Below are positions 26,725 to 40,245 of a stretch of 64,000 bases of DNA, piece after piece. Under the pieces are notes generated by a model. The model searched no databases. It saw only the letters and a list, made by a program, of their open reading frames with translations, and was not told where the DNA came from. Origin of the DNA: Apostichopus japonicus (Eukaryota; Echinodermata; Holothuroidea; Aspidochirotida; Stichopodidae); the NCBI RefSeq assembly GCF_037975245.1, contig NC_092578.1:14740321-14804320 (forward strand), written 5' to 3'. The position numbers were made by a program, and so were the translations under genes. Each line of letters opens with the position of its first letter. The first letter of the stretch is position 1.

Positions 26725-29701
26725 ATGCATGATTATGAATTGTCAACAACTCTGTAACTGGACGACAAACATTAATCTTGGAGTGACTCGAACCGGGGCC
26801 TATACATACACACGATGCAGAATCGGCAACATACCATAACATCAATACCAATAATACTTCAAGACATCCCAATTTCGTTTTTGCAGCAACATTTTTCATT
26901 CATTTAAAATGGCCAAAATATTTTTTTTTTTTTAAATTAACTCTTAAGGGGAAAAAATGTCTGTGTTCCATCTCTCATCCTGGCGCATCTTTTAACAGCT
27001 TCAATTTCAAACCAAGGAACAACTGTCTAAATGTTTACATGGAGGAAGGTGGGAAAACATTCCTTAAGACACACTTGAAAAGTGTTTTGGTGATTTTTTA
27101 ATTCTTTCTATATAGTTTTTAAGTTATACACTTTGAAAATTGTATCGCAAGTGCCAAGATAACAGTGTTAACAAAATACAATGAGGAATACATTGAGGAA
27201 TCTTGGTCATTGATTCTTTGGGTTTGACCATGTACACAATGGTTAGTAAACAGGTGTTTACGTCTGCCATATTTTTGTATATTTTGCCTACCAATAGTAC
27301 ACAGAAGGGGACATTTCCAAATATATGGTGAGCATTTAACAAATTAACTGTGATTGGTTATTATGGACTTCTGTTATTATAACTATAAGATAGGGATGTT
27401 ATGTTGTATTTTTCTTGAAATTCTCCATTCTTCAAACCCATGGACGACTGCTCTGAGAAGGTGCGGGGGAAAACTGGAAGGTTTCCTGCAATGAGAGCTA
27501 TGTGGTATTGTAGAGTGTACATACTACATGTATGATGTAGATGAACAGTCAGAGTGTGGTAATGACAGTACAGTGTTCATGTACAGTCTGCAATGGTTTA
27601 TGTTATCGGTATGTTTGTGTCTACCGGTTTTTCTGTATATCGGTAATATGCAGAAAGCAATACAGTCGGTATGACTATGATAACAATACTGACAAGACTA
27701 TAATCGAATATATCGGTATACAGCCGGACCTCACCTACAAAGGCTACATAGAACTTAGAAGCTTAGGCCTACCCTTTACTATCACAGTATCAGTGTATCA
27801 CATGCATATTCGTGGGGCGCCTGCGCTAACGACTAAGAAAAGTGACAGTAACTTAGACCTAACATCATATAATATAACATATTAACATGTCGATGCTTAC
27901 GCAAAGAAAATTCATTAATCTTTACTATGTTTCTACGTATTACTAAACCGATGCAGCACTTAAACATATGCACACGAACATCCAAAGTTTTGGTCTACAA
28001 ACCTTTATCTTTTACGCCTGTATATAGCACAGCGACTTCCTCGGTTGTGTTTAGAAAAGATCTGTCGTTGGTCAGATAAACGATTTATATATAACAAATC
28101 GAAAAAATGTTGGCATATTTTCCCAATTAAAAATATTAAATCAATTGAAAATAATAAAAAAATTACTTTCAATATTTTTAAAACTGTAGTACTAATGAAT
28201 TATGTTAACACTATACTTTTTACAGACTCTATCTCGAGGGGAAACATGTGCATGATCACGATCCGAGAAGCAAGGCACGCCAAAATAGATCAGTGTGATT
28301 AACCACAGAAAGTAATACAGTGGATATAGCACGAAATTTCTGTGGTAGCACACACGCCACACGTAAGGCGAAATATCCGTGACGTCACTACAGCGTAGAC
28401 GTATAATATGTGGCGCTATCAAGGATTTTTAACTTCATGTTATGTCTTGCTCTATATAACACATGCATGATATGCACCGGTGTGACAGTAGCTTTTGAAG
28501 ATGATACAAACAAAACCATTGTCATTAGCTGATATGTGAAAACCTGCCTAAAAACAGCTAATACTAATTCTTGCTCCGTTTGAGAGATATACTATAATAA
28601 AAATTCGTGTTTGTGGGTTCTCATTTTGCAAACTTGTGATGTCACTTTAAAGAGTAAACTGACCTGAAACCTACTTTTTCATGTTTCCCCTTCTTCTAGA
28701 ATGTTAAGAGTGTTGATGCTGACAGCAATGCCAAAATTATGTCATGCACATAAAGTTTCAACATTTCAGATACAACACTTGAGTGCAAAATCGGTACCCA
28801 TCTCCAAGAAAAATATTTTAAAAAATTTGAGGAATTAAGTTTGGGAAATGGAAACGTACACGGAACTAAGCAAATGAGGACATGGTAACGAGCGTGGCAT
28901 TTGTTTTTTAATTCATTGTAATTCCACAACATGGGTGTACTAAGAACCACGGTCTATTTGCGTTATACTGTTTGAGATCGATTGGTATCGACTTCGGCTT
29001 GATATTAGATACCGCCATCCATGATTCTGAATTTATAGCCAGTGACTGTATAACGATCCATCAAACAGCCGACTTAACTCCTTATGGTATTCGCCGATAT
29101 TTGTCTCTCGGACCGTAGTCCTAATGTCGACGTTTGGATAAAAACATACACTTTTTCATCCGGAAGTATTCGAGCAAACTTAAGAGTTAGTCCAACGTTG
29201 TCTGCATGTGTATATGGCTCTGTAATATCAGAGTAATAAATAAGAATAATTCACCGGGTGGACAACTTTAATTTTTCAATAAAACTTTTGGACAGCACCA
29301 ATATAATAATCTCTGAAATAATGAGACCAATGAGTCAGTTTACGGCATTGTGCCGTCTGCGAAATAGCGTAATACTGTGAGACGACAAAAGGAGACATCA
29401 TTGACTTTTCGACGGCATAATAATTTGGAACAAATGGCGGGCCATACATTCCAGTTGTCATTGTTTTCCAGATTTTTTTCCAGGTCAGTTTAAATGTTTT
29501 AATGAGCAGGAGTTTACTAGAAAATATTTCTTTTCATCGTAGTAACTACTTCGATGAAGAATTCACAAAATTCAGAAGAAACACAAACACATGGACAAAA
29601 ACAGTCAGCGCCTGAATCTCAATGATGAGTGCCAGATTGTCACGATGCTGAATATTAATGACACTGTTGCTGCCAAATCAGAGTCACCGATGGCTAGAGT
29701 C

Positions 29702-29730
29702 CACTGACCTCTAACTGGTAGAGGTCAGTG
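29702..29730. other. Perfect 12-bp inverted repeat with 5-nt loop
   Basis: CACTGACCTCTA (29702-29713), loop ACTGG, TAGAGGTCAGTG (29719-29730). It would form a stable hairpin as RNA or cruciform DNA. The two arms also carry AGGTCA half-sites in everted orientation. Function is unknown and it could be chance or the end of a small repeat. Confidence 0.6.
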
Positions 29731-29962
29731 CTAGAGTGACACGTCAGGCCAAGTCAACTGTGGTTGAGTCACATGGTTAAATAACGTCAGTTATACTATA
29801 GATAATGCAGATACATTTCAATTAAAAGTCAATACATTAGTCAAATTAAAGAAGAAATCTGCCCGGAGTCAAGGCTTGTCAGGTAGATCGCCATGAGTCA
29901 CTTCAGAGTGTAGCACAGTACGTGTAATCACATGCCTAAATAGAATGTATTGTATGTATTTT

Positions 29963-30033
29963 GTATCCTCCTGCAAGCAGGAACTCGCGAAGAAGCCATC
30001 ATTGGCTTATCAAAGCCGCAAGCTGAGTAAATT
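29963..30033 (+). repeat. Short dispersed repeat, family gamma, copy 2
   Basis: About 70 bp with CCTCCTGCAAGCAGGAACTC, GCGAAGAAGCC and GGCTTATCAAAGCCGCAAGC, nearly identical to 41260-41320 and truncated on the right. It is preceded by TGTATTGTATGTATT, as is copy 3. Confidence 0.75.
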
Positions 30034-31229
30034 ACTCGTCAAAAATCACGACTTCACACATTTAAGCTCATTCCAGGTAACGAGGAGTCGAGGAAACAAA
30101 CAATAACAAGTTCAACTTTAAACTCATCACCTATTGTGCATTCCAGGGACACTTTAACATCTGTAGACGGCATAAGGAATCCAGAGATGTACTGTATACG
30201 GAAAGCGTGAATATCTGATTAGGTTCGCAACTTTGCAAGTAGCCTTGAATTTTTTACCAAGGCAGTTTGCCAAAAGAACGACGGAATACATCTTCATATT
30301 TCTGTGAGGTCAAAAGGTGGATGTTGTGAAGGGGAAGGGGGGGGAGGGGTGAGAGGGTGATAACTGGAGGAGCTAGAGGAAGGAGGGTGGTTGTCTGTCT
30401 TACTGAATTTAAGTTCAATACACATTTTTTATAAATAAGTGAAGAAACAAGGAATTTCAGATATTGCATTGATATCTTAGTTTATTCCAATTTCCTGAGA
30501 GGTCTTACAGTATATATGAGTTGCTATCAAACTTTGTTTATATAGCTTTTAGTCACATGGAAGTTTACAAAAGCCTAATACAGCCATTTAAAAAAGTATG
30601 CTAGATATGATATAACACAGTAACAAACTGCTTTAACTTGTTAATAACTCTCCCTGAACATCATATTATTATTTTTTCTTCATGACACTTACAGCTAGTA
30701 TCTTGTGAATTTTTCTGGCAGATTCAGAAGAAAAGTCATCCTGTTTTTAGTATTTTGTACTGTCATTTGATATGTTGCAGAGAACACCTGGAAAGGTATA
30801 ACCAGAATTTAATATACTGTACCCTGTAACAACCCCACCCCCACCATCCCCCCCCCCACAAAAAAAAAAAGAAGAAGAATGAAGTACATAAATTTAAAAA
30901 GATATCATGGATTAGCTTACTATTTTATTTACTTAACATACAAAGTGAACACTCTTGTCCCATAATAGTATAAGGCTATTTTCTATGGGCTTGTTATTTA
31001 TCAAACAAATCCCAAGCATTAAAATTACATCCAATATCATTCTCAACTGCCAGCATCTGTGCCAAGTTTTGGCAGTCCGTACGCCGCCTTGTCCGATCTG
31101 AATTCTCCCACAAATCAGAAAGTTAAAACTTTATGAATACTAATAATACCTATAAAAACATTCTACAGTTTTTGCAAATATACTTGTTTCAATAATTGCA
31201 TACAAAGAAGGAAAACCCAGTCACAGCTT

Positions 31230-34200
31230 TTATAAAAGAGATCTTACACAAACCGTGCAAACTCCAAACAATAAAGTCACTAAGATGGCAGCAACACTTC
31301 TTAATTTCCAGTGAGCATACGAGCTATTGAATTGAGCATGTAATCTGGCAACAGCTGCTTTGGTTGTTTCTAACTTTCCTGAGTTGTCAAGAACATGATC
31401 GGCTAGTTTAGGCTTTTCCGACAAAGGCAGTTGAGATTGTATCCTGCTCTCAGCTTCCTCCTGAGTCAGGTTTCTCAGAGTTTTTAATCTCTCTAGTTGC
31501 GTTTCTTCGTCACTGATGATAGATAGATAGATAGATATGAAGAAGAAGAAGAAAAATATTAGAAAGTGAAGAAAAGAAAAGTGTATCAATTGTATACAAA
31601 CACCTCTTCTAGATTCTAAGAAATTCAACTAGTAAAAAGTAAGTTTTAAACAGCTTGGAAAATTTACTGGGACTGATTTAAAGGGACTGAATCAGTAATA
31701 TGCATCTGCCACTCGAGCATCCCACCTATCTGGGCTTATGTTAGGATGGTCTAACAATTTTGACAATACATTCTCTCCTTCTTTCAGAAGCTACACCGTT
31801 TGTAAGTTTTGTAACATAGCAACCAAGTACTTTAATTTGATGCACTCTCAATAGCAGGAGGAAATGCCTTTAACAGAAATTCCTCCTTAAAAATGTCAAA
31901 AATATGATGCACAGAGAGGTTACAAGTCAAAACCAATTTCCCAATTTACCAGTCAATGCTTTGTTTAATATTGTTTATTTTCTGCCTAAATATCAAGTTT
32001 GTAGTTGGCTTTAAAATTTGGTCACAAATATCTGAGTCAAATTTCTGTCCTCTTTTTTATCTCAGAAGTTACATTTACTATTCACATCAAAGTGGATTTC
32101 ACACCATCATGTAGCCAAATCAGTGGTTGTTATCATTTTCACCACATGTTTGCTTGAGAGACTGGATAATTTTCAGCCTTTCTATTTATCCATGAATCAA
32201 AAATGGGATAATTTTTCCCTAGAGATACAGCATAGAATTCATCAGATGCATCGATATTTGCTTAGCAATTAAAATTGAATTATAATTAATATTTTTTATG
32301 GCATACTTGTACTGTTTCTTCTTGTCCATATTCCAGTACTCATATAACCATAGGACTTCTATACTCTTAAAATTATTTGTAAAAAGGTACAAAAGGTTAA
32401 AGCCCTGAAGACAAACCTGCTGTTTACTTTAGTACTTACCAATAAACTACGACGATTTGATTCATGAAAGATTTAAGGGCACTACCGTCAAGTAGAAGGG
32501 GAACATCCAGAACTACAAAGTGATAGCCTGCAAAACAAAACAAATGAAATTGATTAAGATTGATGAAATGTTCCATATATTAGAGTCATGTATGTAGGTC
32601 AATAGAAATCTAAGGAATGAATTTTAAGAGCAGTGAACATCAATTTTACCAACATAAACAAACTTGGTAAGACTACAGTTCAAGAAAGCAGCAGGAAATT
32701 ATATATCTGGGATGGCTTGAACAGTAGAATGCTTCGCAAAAATCGGCGGATTCCTACACAATTGGGTCGATGTACTGCATAGCAATTTTTGGCAACAGGA
32801 CCATACCATTTTCAGCAATTTTATGAGAAGCAAAATTCTTAAGTCTTAAAACTACTGTGCAATGAGAATACTAATTTATGCAAGGGCGGCGGAAGCACTT
32901 TTAATCTGGGGGGGCACCGACATCAAAGGGCACTTTGCAGAAATTCGATTGGACTGATGCAGCCTTATATTTAGTACCCTTTATAACTCTTATTGTATTA
33001 TCTTATTTGCGTATACACATCACTCCATCAACGCCCCCCCCCCCCCCCAAGGAAAAATGCATACTAGCACTGCAATATCCAATGTGCAAATTGGGAAACA
33101 AGGAACAAGTTTTCTTTTGAGACAAAATGAGGTGACATCATGCTAGTTGCTAATGTAGGAATCTTCTGAATTAGAGTTTATTTCTTGTTAATATCTTAAC
33201 AATTATTTTCCATTCGAAATAGCTTTGAGTTTGACCCACAGGCGTAGCCAAGATTTGCAAAGTTATATGCACGACTATCTGAGCAGAGCGCCACCATCGG
33301 TTGGCGCGGAGCGTACAAGAAAATTTTTGGTTTTACAAACCCCTCAGATGGCCGGAAACGGCCCTTCTCGAGTGTTCATTCTGGTTCCCTGGCCTCTTGC
33401 TAACTTGAGACACCTCAATTTTTATGTAGAAAAAGGGCACATTTTTAACCTGAGGAAAAGTGGGGGGGCACGTGCCCCATGTGCCCCCCCGGTTCCGCCG
33501 CCCTTGAATTTATGCCTTGAAGCAGTTAGCACATGACAACATGTAATTAAGTCTAAACTGCAAACTGAACTGGCATAGCAGGGGCCATGTCAGCTTCTTC
33601 TTGCCCCATGAAAAAAGGTTTACTCTACCAAACGGAATCATAAACCAATACCTAATCTTGATGGTGGTTTACCCTTAAGTGCCCACACTATGTCCCTATA
33701 TGCCTCTGGGAAAGGGCTAGGGGCAATAGGCTACCCCATTCCCCTATCAAATTGTCTGGTTCCCACAAAACAATGTCCATATTTTTGGCAGGAAATAATT
33801 TTAACTCCCTCACTACAATAGCACTTGTCCTCCATAAAATAAGAAGACTATAGCCAAGCACCTGCAACACCCCTTCCACCTCCTGTTTCCTAAGCTCTTC
33901 TCAAACAATTCAGTATATTCAATCATCATACTTTCTAATGATATCCATTCTGACTTTATTTATACATCTGCATTACCTTCCCCTTTCCCCTCTCCAACAT
34001 CACTTAATTGTCCCCATCCAAAAACATGTTTTAATGACAGAGATGTGCTACTTACCCTTGAATAAACATTTAATGACCTGCCAAATCATCTCTCTTTGGA
34101 TGGCAGGATGGGTGCATGAATTCAAGAGCTTCCTCTTTGATGCATCGTTGAAAATGATATTGCCAAGTTTTGGTCTATCCAATGTTCCATCAGCCTGGAG

Positions 34201-35068
34201 CACCTCTCGTCCAAAGTGCTGTACGATGAGTTTCCATGCTGGTTTGCCTGGCTCCACAACTGATTGATAATGCGAAAAGTGTTGATATGAAGTCTAATAC
34301 AAACAAAGAAGCAACAATCTATAGCAACAAATGTTATAGATTCTCAATATACCATAATATCTGTAAAATTGTTCTGTTTTGCATGATCAAGCTAGCCTTA
34401 TTTACAGCAATCAGTATAATGACAATGAGGATAGTTTCAAGTTACTTCCAAAAACCTTATCATGTCTATAGGCAGCAATAAAAGGACTACATAAAAAATT
34501 AAGTAGAAGAAGGGGGACTCTACATAAGCCAGAAATGGCTGCCAGCCCCAGTACTGACCCCATAGGTGGGTGAGTTCACATGAATTGCTTTCATATACAT
34601 TTTTAGCAACTGGCACGAAATGGGCATGTCAAAGATACTCAAGAATAAGAGCAGTTACCAGGCTAATTGGACAGTACATATGGTCAATGTTTTGTTCAAT
34701 GTAAGTGATGAAGTAATGTGGCTGTACGGTTACTGTACTTCAAGCTCCTGAGGGCAGGCATTTTCATTGATCATAATGTAATAATTATGCTACCTATTCT
34801 ACTAGATAACAGCTAAGCCACGACTAAACAGTTTGTAGTTCAGTATCAAATTGTGATACTACGAATGGCAGGTCTTTAGCGAGGGGTACTCTAACGTAAC
34901 GTTAGGCCTACAATAGGTTAGGCCTATCATATATTAGTTGTCATAATGTCGGTCACCTTCTCTCGCAATTTTATCAGCATCAATGATTGGGCATCCAAGC
35001 TCATGGAAGAAGGAAGAAACTGTCGACTTCCCTGATGCGATGCCTCCGGTCAAACCGATCAAAAACAT
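31230..35068 (-). CDS. DCAKD: Dephospho-CoA kinase domain-containing protein, complete, 4 coding exons, 228 aa
   Basis: CoaE-family P-loop kinase fold. The family catalyses ATP-dependent phosphorylation of dephospho-CoA, the last step of CoA synthesis; activity of DCAKD itself is less well established. Exons in transcript order: 35068-34957, 34259-34056, 32527-32440, 31512-31230, all with AG/GT borders and in frame. The start MFLIGLTGG matches the family exactly. Walker A is GGIASGKS at 8-15. Further family motifs are [27 protein letters not shown] and DHVLDNSG. The C-terminus (about 207-226) is a hydrophobic stretch of Val, Leu, Ile and Cys, a probable membrane anchor as in animal DCAKD. Length matches vertebrate proteins (about 231 aa). 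It is divergent from RBM48. Intron 2 holds a hAT-like element. Confidence 0.95.
32873..33514. mobile_element. Non-autonomous hAT-like element with 8-bp target duplication (DCAKD intron 2)
   Basis: Element 32881-33506 (626 bp) has inverted ends CAAGGGCGGCGGAAGC / GGTTCCGCCGCCCTTG. It is flanked by a perfect direct repeat AATTTATG at 32873-32880 and 33507-33514. An 8-bp duplication is diagnostic of hAT insertion. There is no transposase frame. The interior has a second terminus-like CAGGCGTAGCCAAGA at about 33239, and carries the shared block (reverse) at about 33270-33366. Confidence 0.88.
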
Positions 35069-35368
35069 ATTCTACCATCGATGATTATACATTGGTACAA
35101 CAATACCAACAATACCAATATAAAGCTTTGTACCAGTCCGATACAACAATATGTGGGAGTGTACTTTGGCGAAAGAGATCGGATCCGGAGCCTAAGCGTA
35201 AGGGAAATTCCCCGATATCTACACTTTAAAGCATTGACCAATTTAAGTATATTATAGCAGATTTAAAAGCTAAAGAATTAACGAGGGAACACATAATTTT
35301 CTAGCATACTCATTGCGCTGTTTTAGTCAAACACAAAAAACCACGAAATCGACTTCAGACGTTACAAA
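35069..35368. promoter_or_regulatory. Putative bidirectional promoter of DCAKD and RBM48
   Basis: Exactly 300 bp separate the two start codons, which point away from each other. The segment holds a CCAAT-type GACCAAT near 35235, repeats of TACCAA / TTGGTA at 35090-35120, and no convincing TATA box in the expected place. It must contain both transcription starts unless upstream exons exist elsewhere. Joint regulation is inferred from the spacing only. Confidence 0.6.
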
Positions 35369-38300
35369 ATGAATCCAAAAAAGAAGATTGGTTCTCGTAG
35401 ACCTGCGTACAGAGACAGCAAAGAAGATAAGGCAGTTAAGGTGATTATTAAATGAAATTTATTGTTATTAAATGATATTTGAAGGGCTGCAGTCGTACCG
35501 TCACTTTAATTGTTATGATCGTCTGGTTAGCAACATCAGAAAGCCGTAGGCCTAGTCGCACAACCGGTAGCCACAGCATAAGCATCATTGCTTTGACTAG
35601 ATAGTTACTGTAACTAGGTTGAGGGGACCTTGTTTAGGTGGTGCTTTTGTGTGGTCAGTTAAATGGATGCTTTTTTGTTGTCTATATTATTATTAGGCTA
35701 TTATTAGGCTATATTATTAAGTCCCCTAGGACTGAGTCATAATTATGTCGGGTACCTAAGTTTATATTTTTATTCAGTTTCCTAAAACTTTATATTTTGA
35801 CTCACCACAACAGCATATATGTTTCACAATGAAGCATGGAATGTTATTTTAATATATTTGCTACTCTTGTTATAAATACAGTACTATCAAATTGTGGATA
35901 TTTGTTATCTCTGATGTAGACCTAACAGTGGTGATTCTCTCTCTTTGCAGGTTTACACTATTAATCAGGAGTCCAGATACATTCTAGTGAAAGGTATCCC
36001 TAAAATATCCAACATCACAGAAGAAGTATTAAAACCATTTTCCTTGTATGGTGCCATTCAAGAGTATCGTATTTTAGATGACTATCCAGATGCTGAAGAA
36101 TTTACAACTGTATATTGGATAAAATATGTAGAAATTCAGTCTGCAAGGTAAATATATGTGATCGAGTTAAATCCAAGCATTAAATTTCATCATTATTGCC
36201 CCACAATATGCCACAATGTTAGATCATGGTCACATATGCTGGTATTTAAAGAAGTGTTTTACTGATACTGTAAAAGAAGCTATGCCCACTAATTACCTAT
36301 TTTAACAAGTGTATCAACAGATGGGACTAATTTTGAGGATCAGAATCTCTAGGAAAGTACTTTTGATAACTTCTGGGAATTTTTTAACATTGTAATGTTT
36401 ATGGACGATACTGATGACCTATAAGTCTGAAAACAGGACAAATTAATTCAGATGAAACTGACATTATAACCATAAAATAAATATTGTTTTGAAGAGTAGC
36501 ATTCCTCAAATGTAAATTTTGCTGTCTTTTTTTTGTGTATTACCTATGTATAAAAACAAGGGACAAATTATGATTTTGTTTATATCTTAATTTTAAATAA
36601 ATGCCATATCTAGTAAAATGGCTAAAGCTTTCTTTAAATTTCAATTTAATACTGGAAAATTAAATGGTGAATCAACAGATAAATGATCATAATCATGCTT
36701 TACAGTGCAGTATTGCAGTATAAATTAAATTTAAAAGTTGTATTATTCAAAACCTATTTTATTTTTATTTTTCAACCTGTATAGGTAATTATTTACTTGA
36801 GCACTGAATGTGTCAATATTAAGGGAGCTTTGCCTTTGTTCTCGCACAATTATGCTCTTCATCGAATGTTTCTCCTAATATGTTTAGGGTTGCGAAGAGG
36901 AAAATGAACAACCAGTCTTTCTATGGCAGTATTTTGAAAGTGAATTACGGCCCTGAATATGAAGAGGTTGAAGATACAAGACAGAAACTGATCGAGAGAA
37001 GGAAAGCGGTGGCAGCACGACTAAGAAATCTCGGCAGGAACAAGGAAACTAAAGGTTAGAACTATACAAAGAAAAAAACAAAACAATACAGAGGCGAATG
37101 ATGGAGAGAAGTCATGGAATTTTAATTGTTTGATTGGGAAGTTTGCTTTGTGTTTGCTTTGTGCATTGTTCTCAAACTATTCCAATGGAAGCCATGAACT
37201 TGTATCGCTCAGTGCATTATTACTCTATAACAGTTAATCCCAAATAAAATTCAAATTGACTTAACGGTATGCTGTATTGGCCCAAAATATGCTAGATATT
37301 CAAATATGGACACCTTTGGTCAAAATTCTTAAACTGTTTTTATTACAACCTTTCCTAGTTTTCCTTACTTTTCCTAACTGTGACATTCAGTCATCTTGTG
37401 TGTTCCTTTAAAATGTCTGAGAACAATTTCGAGAGTAAAGACCTCCAGGAACGTACTTTTTGAAAACTTCTTGCATTAACAGCATGCTATAATTTGGGGC
37501 CTATACTGACTACCTTTAAACTACCAGGTGCGTATCCAGGGGGGGGGCGTTGGGGGCGCGCGCCCCCCGGGTAAGAAAAAGAGGAGAGAAAAAAAGAGAA
37601 GAAAAAAAGGAAAAAAGAGGGGAAAAGAGGAGGAGGAGAGGAAGGAAGGGAAAAGAAAAAGAAGAAAGAGAGAAGAAGGAGAAAAGGAGGGAGTAAAAGA
37701 AAACGCGAAGACACCGGGAAGAGAAAGAGGAACAGTGACATCATTACAGCGCTGAAGGGTAGCCAGTGACGGATCAATGATTTCGTAAAAGTGTGCCTCA
37801 CCCTACCCCTTACACCGACAACTCCATTTTTTTTTGACGTTTCCATTTTCCTCTCTCACTAATGATCTATATATATACTATATATGGTCTATCATAACGC
37901 GTGTGTAGAATTGTGCTATGAAACCAACTGTGGCTGGTCTCGAACTCGACCGTGTCGTCGGGGAACATGACGCATTTTGGGATGGGGGCGACCGCCCCCC
38001 CCCCCATTTAGCATTTTTTTAAATGATATCGCTAAGTAATTTCAAAATAGAAAGTGCTTAGATGCGACTTACAAGGCCTGGGAAGTGTCATTTCCAGCGA
38101 TCTGGGAGACATTTTCGGCCAAAATTTGCTTGTACGCTTCGCGCCAACCTATGGTGGCACTACGCTTAGATAATTTGCCTACAGGCTTCGCCCCTCCCTT
38201 GGCAAATTCCTCGCTACGCGCCTGTTCGAATTTGTAACGCAAACAGCAGATATCACATCATATCAGTGAGCGTGAAAATGGCGTTCCAGGATGAAAATCC

Positions 38301-40140
38301 TCAAAACTGTCCGACTTGCCTGAAAAAATAACCAAAAATTTTCGCGCGCTTTCAACGTGTCAATGTCAATATCATCTAAGCAAGCATCGGTTATTACATC
38401 GCATGCCATCATGTACCGTACGGTCCGTTCAAATTGCGCAGTATACCGCGGGATGCTAATGTAAACAACGACATGTCTCATGTAGATGTATAAAAAGCAT
38501 AGAGGTCCAATTATGTCAAAAGTTTCTTTTACATTAGTAATGGCGAATTAGGGGCTGCACCCCTGCCGCGCAGTGGCGGAGCGTCCATACGGTCAGGGGG
38601 CGGATGCGCCCCCTGACGGACTCAAATGGACTGCTGGCGCCTTTTTCAGCTCTTTACCACTTTTTACTTATTCTAGATTATTGACTTTTTTATTGCGCTC
38701 TCATCTACTTATTGACATTTCTCACATTTTCTTGGTGTAATTTGGCGATGACACCCTATTCTTCGTTTATCTGCAAATTAGCCAGGCCCTGAAAGGGTCA
38801 TTTCCGGCGATCTAGGGAGTATCTTTACTCAAAATTTGTCTGTGCGCTACGCGCCAACCAGTGGTGGCGCTCCGCTTAGATAGTGTCGAAAGCGCCCCTA
38901 CAGACCATTCTCGCCCCTCCTGACCAATACCCCTAGCTCCGCCACTGCCGCCGCGCCTCCTACGCCTATGTGTGTAGTGTTCGGTTTCGGAAAAATATCT
39001 GCTATTTTTTCATTTCCTTCAACCAAGTTTTATAATAGCCGTTATAAGAGGTTTAATATTTGTACACCAATAAATTAACTGTGTCTGAATTTTCGAAAAT
39101 TTCTGACCAACATTCTGCATCACACTTCCCTCTACTCGTGCAATTTTGACCGGTCTGTTAGGGGTTGAGGGTAGTTTTTCTATATTGGTTGTCCATAGAT
39201 GAAATTTTGTACAACATTATGGGTATGTTTTGAAGCGAGTTTATTCACGAGAAATGTGAATTTTCAAATTCTGAACAAATTTGGGGCTTAAAACCTTGAA
39301 AAGTGGGGCTGACGGGTATTGTGGGCCGCGACGTAGAATCACCTACAAAAGCTAAGACCCACAGGACATGCGATCAGGTCGAACATGACGTGTGCCGGGT
39401 TGACAATCTTCAAAAAGGTTATGGATGGAAAAAAAAAACTATTAGGAAATACTTGGTTCTCAGGCCAAAAGTGTACATCTGGTTGGTCATTTCAAGCCCG
39501 AGAAGTGCCGTTTCCGGTGATCTGGGGGGGGGGGTATCAAAACCAGAAATTTTCTTGTACGCTGCGCGCCAACTGATGGTGGCGCTCCGCTTAGATAGTA
39601 ATTCGCGCCCCCCGGGTTAGAAAATCCTGGATACGCGCCTGACTACAGTATGTAATTTTCACTTCCAATTCAAAATTTGTTTCTAAAAATATCTACCTTA
39701 GGAAATGAAATAGTCCACAGCATGGGTTGTCAATGTGACTTTTTCCCAGCTTCTGTCATTCTCGCCAAATTTTTACAAGTTATATATATATATATATATA
39801 TAAATGAAAATCATAATGAGTTGGAAAATCAAGAACAGTGAAAAAACTTTCAGCCTCCACCGGGATTCGAACCACGGGCCTCCCGCTCTGTACGCGGACA
39901 CCCTAACAACCACTAGGCTATGGACGCTGATTGTATGTCCAGAGGTTCGAAACCGGTAAGGAAGATCGTAATTCCACTGTAGGCGTTTGTCACCTATATC
40001 AAACAATACTAGTTCTGTTTTTGGTGACATATTTTGCCTTACTCTAGAGATCAAACATGATGCTATCCAACTCGAAAATCATTTGTGATTCCTAAAGCCG
40101 GATCTCGAAAGAGATACTTTGAACAGACTTTATGTTAATG

Positions 40141-40195
<55 letters not shown>

Positions 40196-40196
40196 C

Positions 40197-40245
<49 letters not shown>

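Larger units (their letters stand above)
25794..31229. other. Intergenic spacer between ZC3H10-like gene B and DCAKD
   Basis: 5.4 kb with no conserved coding exon. The best open frame (27541-27885, 114 aa) shows no domain or splice support. Contents: two copies of the GATCCTCCTGCAAGCAGG repeat, a perfect 12-bp hairpin, G- and C-runs, and probably a 5' UTR exon of gene B. TTTATT at 30924-30929 (AATAAA on -) is a plausible DCAKD poly(A) signal, about 300 bp past its stop. Confidence 0.6.

Noticed and set aside
27541-27885. 114-codon open frame, Cys/Tyr-rich
   Set aside because: No recognisable domain, no splice or family support, and skewed composition. It looks random in AT-rich spacer.
37487-37846. 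119-codon frame rich in Ser/Phe/Leu and its + strand Arg/Lys/Glu-rich counterpart
   Set aside because: Both come from the purine-rich tract inside the hAT-like element in RBM48 intron 3.
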